DNA from: Acinetobacter sp. SAAs474
GTDB lineage: Bacteria > Pseudomonadota > Gammaproteobacteria > Pseudomonadales > Moraxellaceae
Assembly (NCBI RefSeq): GCF_032823475.1
Contig: NZ_CP127915.1
Coordinates: forward strand, 930,001 to 994,000
DNA: 64,000 nucleotides
Direction of reading: 5' to 3'
A program made the translations under genes and the position numbers. Within the stretch, counting starts at the first letter, position 1, and every line of letters starts with the position of its first letter. The notes beneath the pieces are model-generated. The model was not told the DNA's origin, did no database searches, and saw nothing but the letters and a program-made list of their open reading frames with translations. Below, piece by piece: positions 20,287 to 27,758 of the stretch.

Positions 20287-21108
20287 ATGTCTTTGCTTCA
20301 AGCCATTCAACAGATGTTTCTTACGCATAAATATGCCATAGATCCTGCTTTGTTAGGGGACAATACAGCAGTGGCTTGGAGTAATTTAGGTTTTTGGCAT
20401 CATAGCCAGCATTATGGTGAGGCTGCTGAGAAATTAGCGGATCATTTGGCACAGTGTATCAAGTTAAATTCACAAGATCGTGTTTTAGACTTAGGTTCTG
20501 GTTATGGTGCAAGTTTATTATATTGGCAAAAAAATTATCAGATCACAGAAATGACCAGTGTTGAATTACAACCATTATGTGTCGAAAAAATACAACATTA
20601 TTTTAATCATAGCGTTGCTGTGTATTGCGACTCTTATTTAAATTTAAAGTCTCTTCATTTTAAAAAGAAATTTGATGCGGTTATTTGCATAGATTCTGCC
20701 TATCATAGTCCTTTAAATTTATTTTTGGAGGCAGTTCATTCTGTTTTAGCTCCTAATGCGCGAATTGGATTTCATTATCTGGTTTTATCTCAAAATTGGT
20801 GCAATGCAAGTTTATGGAAAAAGTATCAATATAAATGTTTACTGAAAACGGCTGATATTGAGTTGCAAAATTTAACTTCAATCGATGAACTACAGTCAAA
20901 ATTACAACAATTTAATTTTAAAAATGTGACAGTTATTGATTTGTCTGATGCTGTATTACTTGGTTTTGCTGAATATATTGAGCAAAATTTTATGAATCAT
21001 AAAAATAATTTAAAGAGCTTTAAAATTAAAATGACCGCAAAATTATGTAGAAAGTTATTTGAAGAGGGATTGATTCAGTATGTTTTAGTACATGCACAAT
21101 GTGAATGA
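20287..21108 (+). CDS. Class I SAM-dependent methyltransferase
   Basis: 273 residues with the SAM-binding motif I VLDLGSGYG (about residues 66-74), acidic motif II (TSVELQ) and IDSAYH as the post-motif. Overall arrangement resembles small-molecule or lipid methyltransferases such as the UbiE/cyclopropane-synthase group, but the acceptor is unknown. Coupled to the preceding FAD oxidoreductase with 1 bp between them. Confidence 0.85.
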   Translation: MSLLQAIQQMFLTHKYAIDPALLGDNTAVAWSNLGFWHHSQHYGEAAEKLADHLAQCIKLNSQDRVLDLGSGYGASLLYWQKNYQITEMTSVELQPLCVEKIQHYFNHSVAVYCDSYLNLKSLHFKKKFDAVICIDSAYHSPLNLFLEAVHSVLAPNARIGFHYLVLSQNWCNASLWKKYQYKCLLKTADIELQNLTSIDELQSKLQQFNFKNVTVIDLSDAVLLGFAEYIEQNFMNHKNNLKSFKIKMTAKLCRKLFEEGLIQYVLVHAQCE

Positions 21109-21128
21109 TTAAATAGACAATATAATAA

Positions 21129-21150
21129 AGGCTCACTAAAAAGCGAGCCT
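21129..21150. terminator. Hairpin between methyltransferase and tRNA-Thr
   Basis: AGGCTC at 21129-21134 pairs with GAGCCT at 21145-21150. There is no long T run, but it lies between convergent transcripts. Confidence 0.6.
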
Positions 21151-21157
21151 AAATTAA

Positions 21158-21233
<76 letters not shown>

Positions 21234-21420
21234 GTTGTGGGATGCATTTTACAGAAAGTCATGATGAATGCAAGCGAAAAAATAACCGATCAAATATTTT
21301 ATTAAAAAAATAAAATATGCTGTACACATGACAGCATATCTTTGGTTGATTGAGCTGATATTTATCTAAGCCCAATTCATGATGAAGGTGAAAAATCAAT
21401 AATACCTAGAGTGGATCATG

Positions 21421-21648
21421 TTATTTACTCCTTAAGATTTTATCTAAATCTTGAGCACATTCTTCTAAAGTAAAAGCCATATCTAGTTGCATTTGAGGTT
21501 TTAGCTCATTCGCAAGTTCTCGCCATTGTTCAATGAGCCTTAATGCTTTTTGAATTTTATGTTTATTAATATCTTTTGCAATGGTTGGTGTATATCCACC
21601 ACGTTTAGCATTTTTCATCTGTTTGACATAATTGAGGCTGTTATTCAT
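21421..21648 (-). CDS. Hypothetical protein (75 aa)
   Basis: Small, basic and helical (MNNSLNYVKQMKNAKRGG ... CAQDLDKILRSK) with no membrane segment. The ATG at 21648 follows a GGAGCAAAT ribosome binding site on the minus strand. No family recognised. Confidence 0.6.
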   Translation of the reverse strand: MNNSLNYVKQMKNAKRGGYTPTIAKDINKHKIQKALRLIEQWRELANELKPQMQLDMAFTLEECAQDLDKILRSK

Positions 21649-22221
21649 ATTTGCTCCCGAATAGCAGTTTTTATGTTGACTAAAAGCTGTTCAATACACA
21701 TGATTTGGCGTGAATACTCAGTTTAATTGACGAAATATGGTGTATTCATCTCCTATTTTTATTCCTGATTTTATTTCAATCCTCAATAACAATGTTCTAA
21801 CATAGCCTAGTATTATTGTCTCTATACTAAATGTAAAAAATAATATGGAAATTGATAAAATAACTAATTGATTATTAAAATTTTAATTTATTCATTTCTT
21901 TGTAATATTCTATCAATATATATCGTAAATTAAGCCATGGAGTCTGGTGATCGGCGTATATTTTTTAGATGGTTATCGGGATAAATCAGGCAATCAAGCT
22001 GTCCTGCTGATGCCGTTGCTATCGCCTAAAATACGTTTTAAAGTGACGTGATTTTAAGATAATGATTAAAATAACTTTAAACGTGATGATCAGGTTTAAT
22101 ATTTTAACCATTATTTTTAAGTATTTATTGGCGATATCTTAGATTTAAAAAAATAATATAAGACGTGCTTAAGAGTAGATCAATGCAGTGTTGAACAGTG
22201 ATGATGTTTGAAGAACATATT
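21649..22221. other. 573-bp intergenic region
   Basis: No gene with a convincing start signal is visible. A 33-codon open stretch on the plus strand near 21945-22050 (VIGVYFLDGYRDKSGNQ) has no ribosome binding site and is probably chance or a scrap of a decayed gene. Confidence 0.35.
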
Positions 22222-22563
22222 TTACGATTTAAGTTTAAGATCAGGTTTATGTTCAAGTTCTTTAGCCAAAAAGTAGTTAAGAAAGGTTCGTATCACTGCA
22301 ATAATAGCTAATTTAATTAAGCTATCTAGATCTGGATCGACCGTAGTGGCCAAAATATCCGCTGCCAATTGAAATTCTAATGCTGTCGCTAACCAATTGC
22401 CAAAACAGTAACGGGCAGTTGCGCCTGATTTAAGTTGTAATAACACTATTAGGGTTTTTACCAAGCCAATTACGACACAAATGACTGAAATCGTTTCTAA
22501 AAGTAATTGTAGGATATGCACTGAAGAAACGAGTAGGTTACGTAAAATTTCGATATCAAACAT
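22222..22563 (-). CDS. DUF1622 family membrane protein
   Basis: 113 residues with three hydrophobic segments. The arrangement LLETISVICVVIGLVKTL, then LATALEFQLAADILATTVDP and IRTFLNYFLAKEL, is the DUF1622 pattern. Family function is unknown. Monocistronic. Confidence 0.85.
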   Translation of the reverse strand: MFDIEILRNLLVSSVHILQLLLETISVICVVIGLVKTLIVLLQLKSGATARYCFGNWLATALEFQLAADILATTVDPDLDSLIKLAIIAVIRTFLNYFLAKELEHKPDLKLKS

Positions 22564-22982
22564 AAATATTTATTTTTAATTGCATGAATATCGCTCAGCA
22601 TAGCACTATTCATGATGATCTTTAATTGAAATTTATCATCAGAGAATTGCCATCTATGATACGTTTTATTTGTTGATGAGTGATTTTATCTAGGCCTAGT
22701 TAAACGGATTTTTATAAGGACACAAGTGGTTTTAAAGCGCGATATTTTTGTGTGGTATCACCCATTTTCTGCATCTTATTATAGATAGATTTGTTATTTT
22801 AGTTGAACAGTCTGCTGTGTTACTCTGAGGTATTTGAGCATATTTATTGATTTTGTATCGTGCTAAGGATGCTTGTACCAGTATGCTGTAATACTGGTAC
22901 ATATTTTTTTCAGTAAAATAAAATTTTATGTTAAGGCTTATATAATCCGTATAAGTCCAACCTCATTAAATATATTGCAGAT
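22564..22982. other. 419-bp intergenic region with a hairpin
   Basis: Contains an 11-bp perfect inverted repeat (22874-22884 and 22891-22901) followed on the plus strand by a T run; it could end a transcript. The remainder holds nothing recognisable. Confidence 0.4.
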
Positions 22983-23594
22983 TTAAAGTGTATGGCTTGG
23001 ATTAAGCATAAATTTGGTGGCTTGCATGGCGTGTTGTAATGGTGTTTTATCTTTTTGTAATTTAGATAATAATGCAGCACCTAACCACATTTGGTAAATA
23101 ATTTGAGCAACATCATGTGCTGGTAATTGGTTTTTAACTGAACCGTCTTGTTGCCCTTGTGTTATTAAATATGCAATTCTAGCGATAAGGTCTTTTGTGC
23201 TTGTATCCATAATCAAGCGCATATCCTCGGATAAGTCCGCAACTTCGGCTGCAAGTTTAACAATTAAACATTTTTCAGCCCAACCACATTGGCTTTGTTC
23301 ATGGTAAATCCATGCATTGAAATAGCTTAAAATTCGATCTTGTGCAGAATTGTGATTTGACCAAAGTTCTGTTAAACGCGCATGATAATGTTGAATGTAA
23401 TGTTCGAGTAATGCGCAGCCAAAAGCCTCTTTTGACTGAAAATAATAATAAAAAGATCCTTTTGGCACATGGCAATTTTTTAAAATTTCCTGTAGACCAA
23501 CCCCGAAAAATCCTTTGCATAACACAAGATCAAAACTATTTTCTAAAATCAGATTACGCTTATCTTGCGATTTTTTTGCTTGGGATGGTTGCAT
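22983..23594 (-). CDS. TetR/AcrR family transcriptional repressor, NemR-like
   Basis: 203 residues. The N-terminal TetR helix-turn-helix spans about residues 12-55 (LQEILKNCHVPKGSFYYYFQSKEAFGCALL). The C-terminal ligand domain contains a conserved-looking Cys (CGWAEKCL), reminiscent of cysteine-sensing NemR. It is divergent from a GST gene, and a NemR-box-like palindrome lies between them. It probably represses itself and the GST, responding to electrophiles (inference). Confidence 0.85.
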   Translation of the reverse strand: MQPSQAKKSQDKRNLILENSFDLVLCKGFFGVGLQEILKNCHVPKGSFYYYFQSKEAFGCALLEHYIQHYHARLTELWSNHNSAQDRILSYFNAWIYHEQSQCGWAEKCLIVKLAAEVADLSEDMRLIMDTSTKDLIARIAYLITQGQQDGSVKNQLPAHDVAQIIYQMWLGAALLSKLQKDKTPLQHAMQATKFMLNPSHTL

Positions 23595-23618
23595 TTTATG
23601 ACCTATAAATCAAAATAT

Positions 23619-23633
23619 TAGACCGGTCGTCTA
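23619..23633. promoter_or_regulatory. Candidate TetR/NemR-type operator
   Basis: TAGAC and GTCTA arms flank CGGTC (TAGACCGGTCGTCTA), close to the E. coli NemR box TAGACC-N4-GGTCTA. Position between divergent tetR and GST genes fits control of both. Confidence 0.65.
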
Positions 23634-23689
23634 TTAAACTATATAATCAGGCTTACTGTAGCAATATTCCAATATAAACAGGAAAATTT

Positions 23690-24322
23690 ATGTCAATTAT
23701 ACTTCATCATTTAAATGAATCTCGTTCATTTCGCATTTTATGGTTGCTTGAACAAATAAAACAACCGTATGAGCTAAAAACTTATCTTCGTGATAAAAAA
23801 ACAATTCTTGCTCCAGAAGAATTGAAAAGCATACATCCTTTGGGAAAATCCCCAGTGATTGAATTAGATGGAAAGGTGATTGCAGAATCTGGAGCAATTG
23901 TAGAAATATTAATTCAGAAATTTGCACCGCAGCTGAGACCAGATCAAGATTCTGACAGTTATATAGCGTATCTACAATGGATTCATTTTTCCGAGAGTTC
24001 AGCAATGCTGCCTTTGTTACTCAAAATCTTTAATTCAGTTGAATCAAAACATGGCACTCAATTAAAATTCATAGATCAATATGCAGAAGTAGAGCTAGAT
24101 AAAGTTTTTTCTTATTTAGATCAACAATTAAAAAATAAAAAATTTTTAGTGAATAATCAATTAACAGGTGCTGATTTTATGATGGGGTTTGTGGTCTATA
24201 ACCTCATAAAGTACTTGGGCAGTCGTTCAAAATACTCTTATATTGAACAATACCTAAAAAATTTGGAAGCTTTAGAAAGTTGGAAACAAGCGATGATAAT
24301 TGAAAAAAACTTGAATAATTAA
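23690..24322 (+). CDS. Glutathione S-transferase
   Basis: 210 residues. The N-terminal thioredoxin-like domain (MSIILHHLNESRSFRILWLLEQ) carries the GST Ser/Asn activation site region (LNESRS) and the glutathione-contacting LGKSPVIEL ... ESGAI block at residues 48-70. The C-terminal all-helical domain has LTGADFMMGF. AGGAAAA precedes the ATG. Likely detoxifies electrophiles under control of the divergent TetR protein. Confidence 0.88.
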   Translation: MSIILHHLNESRSFRILWLLEQIKQPYELKTYLRDKKTILAPEELKSIHPLGKSPVIELDGKVIAESGAIVEILIQKFAPQLRPDQDSDSYIAYLQWIHFSESSAMLPLLLKIFNSVESKHGTQLKFIDQYAEVELDKVFSYLDQQLKNKKFLVNNQLTGADFMMGFVVYNLIKYLGSRSKYSYIEQYLKNLEALESWKQAMIIEKNLNN

Positions 24323-24547
24323 ATGCTACGATAAATGTGATATCGCTTAAGAAAAAGCATAATTTATTGTCATGATCATATAGACTGATTGCTCCATTTC
24401 TATGGTCAGTCTGTATGCTATAAGGTTGTGTAGGTTATTTAAATACAAAAAATTGATCATCATTTGCTGAATGAGTTCAGGATCAGATCTTGTGGGAGTA
24501 AGTACACTCTGTTTTCTTTAGTTTAAATACGTTTGATAAAGTTCTTT

Positions 24548-24904
24548 TTATAACACATCGAATAAATCGTCTAGATTACATTGCACGCCTAGATGCTCTT
24601 CATCAATTTTTTTGACCACTAAATTATATTTATTATTTTCTGTATAAACTGCTGCATTTATCTTGATCCAAAATTTTTCATTTTTATTTAATAATGAATA
24701 AATTCGCTCTTGATCTTTTGGATTTTCAAAATGTAACTTATATTCAGCTTTTACTGTTGAGCAACGAGTAAAAATTAATTGATTATTTTCCTGTTTAGGA
24801 ACGCCAGAAAAAATATCAAAAAAGAGTATTTCTTTGGATGACGCTTTTGCCTGCGCCTGAAATATCATGAATAGTATAAAAAAAAGAAACACTAGGATGC
24901 GCAT
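24548..24904 (-). CDS. Hypothetical secreted protein (118 aa)
   Basis: A signal peptide (MRILVFLFFILFMIFQAQAKA, cut near residue 19-21) is followed by about 95 polar residues rich in beta-type pattern with two cysteines (TRCST, VQCNLDD). Probably periplasmic. No family recognised. AT-rich and near the left end of an island, so it may be accessory. Confidence 0.6.
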   Translation of the reverse strand: MRILVFLFFILFMIFQAQAKASSKEILFFDIFSGVPKQENNQLIFTRCSTVKAEYKLHFENPKDQERIYSLLNKNEKFWIKINAAVYTENNKYNLVVKKIDEEHLGVQCNLDDLFDVL

Positions 24905-24988
24905 TATGAGAATTATCTATCGTAAATTTGTGATCGAATATCCATAATATATCAACAATCTAAAATGAGATAGAGCCTATATTCTAGT

Positions 24989-25372
24989 CTATTTACAAGT
25001 TAAGTATTTTGTCATTTTAGAATTCTCAAGATTTATTGTTTCGCGTTTTAATAAAACTTCAGCTGCCGCACCATATTTTTCAGATCGATCCAAAGTATTG
25101 TTTTCATGCGTGAAATCTATTATTTTTTTATAAATATCAAACTTTTTACATTGTAGTTTAGCCGCCTTTTGATAATCTTCTTTTTCTAATGCCAGATTAA
25201 ATTGCTCATGCGTATTTTTTAATTGATTTAATAAGTCATCTAAAATAGTATCTAATTCTTGTGCTGTCTCGATCAATCCATATTTTGCTGATTCGGATGT
25301 TTTTGCGATAAGATTTGTCGTTGTTAAGGATATAAACACCATAACGAATATAGTTGATAAAAATTTAAACAC
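24989..25372 (-). CDS. Hypothetical secreted protein (127 aa)
   Basis: A signal peptide (MFKFLSTIFVMVFISLTTT, Ala-Lys cut near residue 24) precedes a helical, charged domain with two cysteines (LQCKKF and the C-terminal TCK). Same strand as and 84 bp upstream of the other small secreted gene, so the two may be one transcript. Function unknown. Confidence 0.6.
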   Translation of the reverse strand: MFKFLSTIFVMVFISLTTTNLIAKTSESAKYGLIETAQELDTILDDLLNQLKNTHEQFNLALEKEDYQKAAKLQCKKFDIYKKIIDFTHENNTLDRSEKYGAAAEVLLKRETINLENSKMTKYLTCK

Positions 25373-25512
25373 GCTTAAACCTCAGATCATTCATATTGAA
25401 ATCAATCTAAATACAAGTATTACATGATTTATTTTAATAATGGCATTCGATTATTGATCGCTATTATTTCTGTAGTTGATTATAGCGGATGTTATTGATG
25501 ATTTTATAATTC

Positions 25513-25698
25513 TTATAAAATTTCTATAGCTTGGGTCGATAGGGGTACAATATGAGACAATGTCATTTTTATTTTATGGGTAGGGATATACCATTCTTTT
25601 GTATCAAAATTTATTTCATCCCATTCCATGTTTATCAGTTTGTTGCGGTTTTTTTTCTGGGTTTCATTTGGATTTATCCCGATTGCCATAGAGTGCAT
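25513..25698 (-). pseudogene. Shredded P4-type integrase remnant
   Basis: The 61-codon frame joins two pieces homologous to the intact integrase at 34671-35876. GINPNETQKKN matches its residues 80-90, and MEWDEINFDTKEW ... STQAIEIL matches residues 248-285. About 155 codons in between and both ends are missing. It lies just outside the left island repeat, as the intact gene lies just inside the right one. This suggests an older related element used the same tRNA. Confidence 0.8.
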
Positions 25699-25779
25699 GT
25701 CATTGCATGAAACAACAAAAAAGGCTTAAACCCTTTGGATTTAAACCTTTTAAGACATCATGTGGCTACATGATCATGA

Positions 25780-25800
25780 AATTTGGCGGTGAAAGAGGGA
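25780..25800. repeat. Left attachment-site repeat of the island
   Basis: 21 bases identical to 36146-36166, comprising the tRNA-Ser 3' end (TGGCGGTGAAAGAGGGA) preceded by AATT. Identity stops exactly at both edges. Confidence 0.9.
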
Positions 25801-26433
25801 ATCATATTATTAATTTAAGTTGTTGTTATTTATATATTAGTTTATTGGTTAAAATAGCTTATACCAACAAATATACCAACAAAATACAAAAGTACCCCCT
25901 AAATACATTTTATAAGATAAATCTCATAAGCCTATAGGGTAGGGGGATGGTCAAAATAACCATACCTTTTGGTAAATGACCGACCTCTTAACCATATTTT
26001 TATATGAGCGAAATTAAAAATTGAGGGTCTTGACTGAATGTAAGCCTTATCAATCAAGAGAATTGGTTTTTAAAAGTTGGGTTTTGTTGGGTTCTTATGT
26101 TGTTTTTCATTCTTAATTCTTATTATTTTCATGCTTATTTTAGTTATTTTTAGGTCTTTCTAGGCTCTCCCTCACACGCTCACGCCTTTTGTTCTTGAAT
26201 AATGCTTGCACTGGTATAGCGGTTTGCTGTGTTTTTTGTAACGGAATGGCATTCTAAATGCTGTCGGGTAACTTGGTGACATTTAAAATGTGAGCAAGTG
26301 CAAGGCATACGTTTAAAACGAATCCCTTAAAACTTGGTGAGTTTTTAAATCCGATCAACTTTGAGCATATCTTTTAATGTAAGCATTACCCATAGTGGGG
26401 GTTATCCTCAATTTGAGTACATCCACCAATGAC

Positions 26434-26517
26434 GGTTGGATAATAGTTAAAGCTCGTTTTATTTGACTACCTTTTTAGTGTAGTGAAGCTCCATAAAACT
26501 ATGGCTCTTATCCATCC
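26434..26517. ncRNA. Candidate structured RNA or regulatory hairpin
   Basis: Three nested complementary segments occur in about 84 nt. GGTTGGATAA (26434) pairs with TTATCCATCC (26508) with one mismatch, GTTTTAT (26456) with ATAAAAC (26493), and ACTAC (26466) with GTAGT (26480). The near-palindromes CTCAATTTGAG (26407) and CTCAAATTGAG (26517) flank it. No promoter was assigned, so transcription is a guess. Confidence 0.35.
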
Positions 26518-27060
26518 TCAAATTGAGTGCAGACATGACAAAACACGACCTTTATTTAAAGTTATTTGTGATACCGAATAATCTTGTATCACTCTCCAGT
26601 GAGGGGAATGTAAAAGTTAAAAGGGATTAGATTTTCCTAGACCACTGCCAATCACACGTATAAAAAAATTTCTGTTTTTAGCGAAAAGTGCATATAAGTT
26701 TAACTTTTTCCCTTGTATGCCTTTGTTTATAAGGTTTTCCTTATTTATGAGATTAACTTCTCCATTAACTTTTGGTATGTTTTTTAATCTGAAAGTTAAA
26801 GTTATGCGGTTAAAAGTGCATCTCTGTACTTCTGACAGTTTTCAGTATAATCATAATGTTAAGGTGCTTATGTGGAACATTTGAATAAAATCATAATGTT
26901 ATGGATTGGATTTAAAATCCGACCCTTTATGCAAGTTTTGATAATAACTTAACTCTTTGTTTTCTAAGGTAAACGCAAAATTGCGTTTTGTAGTTTTAAG
27001 GACGTTAAAAAGGATAGGATTCAACTATCATGATTTTAGTGATAATTAAGCATTATTCTT

Positions 27061-27119
27061 GCATGACGTAGCATGACAAAGTGGGGATTCTTGCTATACG
27101 TAGCTATACGAAATGGGGA
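27061..27119. repeat. Paired heptamer repeat units
   Basis: Two 27-base units at a 32-bp period. The first contains GCATGAC-GTA-GCATGAC and the second GCTATAC-GTA-GCTATAC, each followed by an AAA(G/A)TGGGGA-like block. The halves are identical within a unit but differ at the same three positions between units. Confidence 0.7.
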
Positions 27120-27133
27120 GGGTATGGAGTTAT

Positions 27134-27158
27134 AAAAAAACCTCCAATTAAGGAGGCT
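27134..27158 (-). terminator. Terminator after the island ssb
   Basis: On the minus strand CCTCC-type arms (27141-27145 and 27152-27156) form a hairpin followed by seven T. It begins a few bases past the ssb stop at 27164 and probably ends the whole island transcript. Confidence 0.85.
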
Positions 27159-27163
27159 ATTTA

Positions 27164-27493
27164 TTAAAGTAGCTGCAATACATCTGCCCGAACTTCTACC
27201 ACTTCCCGATCTGCTCCACTGGCTTTATCTTTCCATTTTCTTGTACGTAAGCTGCCCTCTATATAAACCTTACTACCTTTTTTAAGGTACTTGCCTGCAA
27301 TCTCAGCTAGTCGGTTGTTAGCAGTGATTCTGTGCCATTCTGTAAGCTCTTTTCGTTCTCCAGTGGTCTTGTCTTTCCATTGCTCAGTAGTGGCTATACT
27401 GAAAGTGGCAATACTCCCACCATTAGGAAATTGTTTGCTCTCAGGGTCACGACCCAATACACCCATTAAAATAACTTTGTTCACGTTTGGCAT
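27164..27493 (-). CDS. ssb: Island-encoded short single-stranded DNA-binding protein
   Basis: 109 residues, essentially only the OB fold ([18 protein letters not shown] to VRADVLQLL). It resembles the chromosomal SSB at 10106 over this domain but lacks the glycine-rich linker and acidic DDDLPF tip needed to recruit host repair proteins. Placed after the iteron block and helicase gene, so it likely serves replication of the excised element. Confidence 0.92.
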   Translation of the reverse strand: MPNVNKVILMGVLGRDPESKQFPNGGSIATFSIATTEQWKDKTTGERKELTEWHRITANNRLAEIAGKYLKKGSKVYIEGSLRTRKWKDKASGADREVVEVRADVLQLL

Positions 27494-27537
27494 TTTTCTA
27501 AATCTCTTAAATTTTCTTAGAATGTCTATTTTTAAGG

Positions 27538-27747
27538 GGTAACATGGGTAACGTGGGTAACATCCTTGCTATTAAAGGGTTTCAGCCTGTTACCTCTTTA
27601 TTTTTCGTTAGGTAACGTGGGGTAACATGGGTAACACAACTCAAAAAAATTAGAACTTGTTACCTCTGTTACCTGTTACCTTTTTTGCTAGGTAACACCT
27701 TCAAAGCCTTTATTTATGCGGTTGTTACCCCTGTTACCTTTGTTACC
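27538..27747. repeat. Iteron cluster: 14 GGTAAC/GTTACC hexamers
   Basis: Fourteen exact hexamers occur in 210 bp. GGTAAC starts at 27538, 27547, 27556, 27611, 27621, 27630 and 27691. GTTACC starts at 27589, 27659, 27668, 27675, 27724, 27733 and 27742. Triplets are mostly spaced 9 bp apart and groups alternate in orientation. Located between the helicase and SSB genes, this is a strong candidate for the element's replication origin. Confidence 0.85.
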
Positions 27748-27758
27748 TCTTAATTTTG

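Larger units (their letters stand above)
25801..27133. other. 1.3-kb non-coding left arm of the island
   Basis: No ORF with a credible start and length is found on either strand. The arm carries several structured elements listed separately (26402-26527 and 27061-27119). It also has a direct repeat of AATCATAATGTTA near 26849 and 26889 and a small palindrome AAACGCAAAATTGCGTTT near 26971. It is likely regulatory, replication-related or RNA-encoding. Confidence 0.5.

Noticed and set aside
24548-25372. Toxin-antitoxin pair made of the two small genes
   Set aside because: Both proteins carry signal peptides and are 84 bp apart without overlap, which does not fit a typical cytoplasmic toxin-antitoxin operon.
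25707-25937. 76-aa open frame across the left attachment repeat
   Set aside because: It runs through the hairpin and the tRNA-derived repeat and has no ribosome binding site, so it is a chance frame.
27538-27747. CRISPR array
   Set aside because: The repeated unit is only 6 bp, spacing is irregular with both orientations, there are no cas genes, and no spacer-sized unique segments alternate with long repeats.
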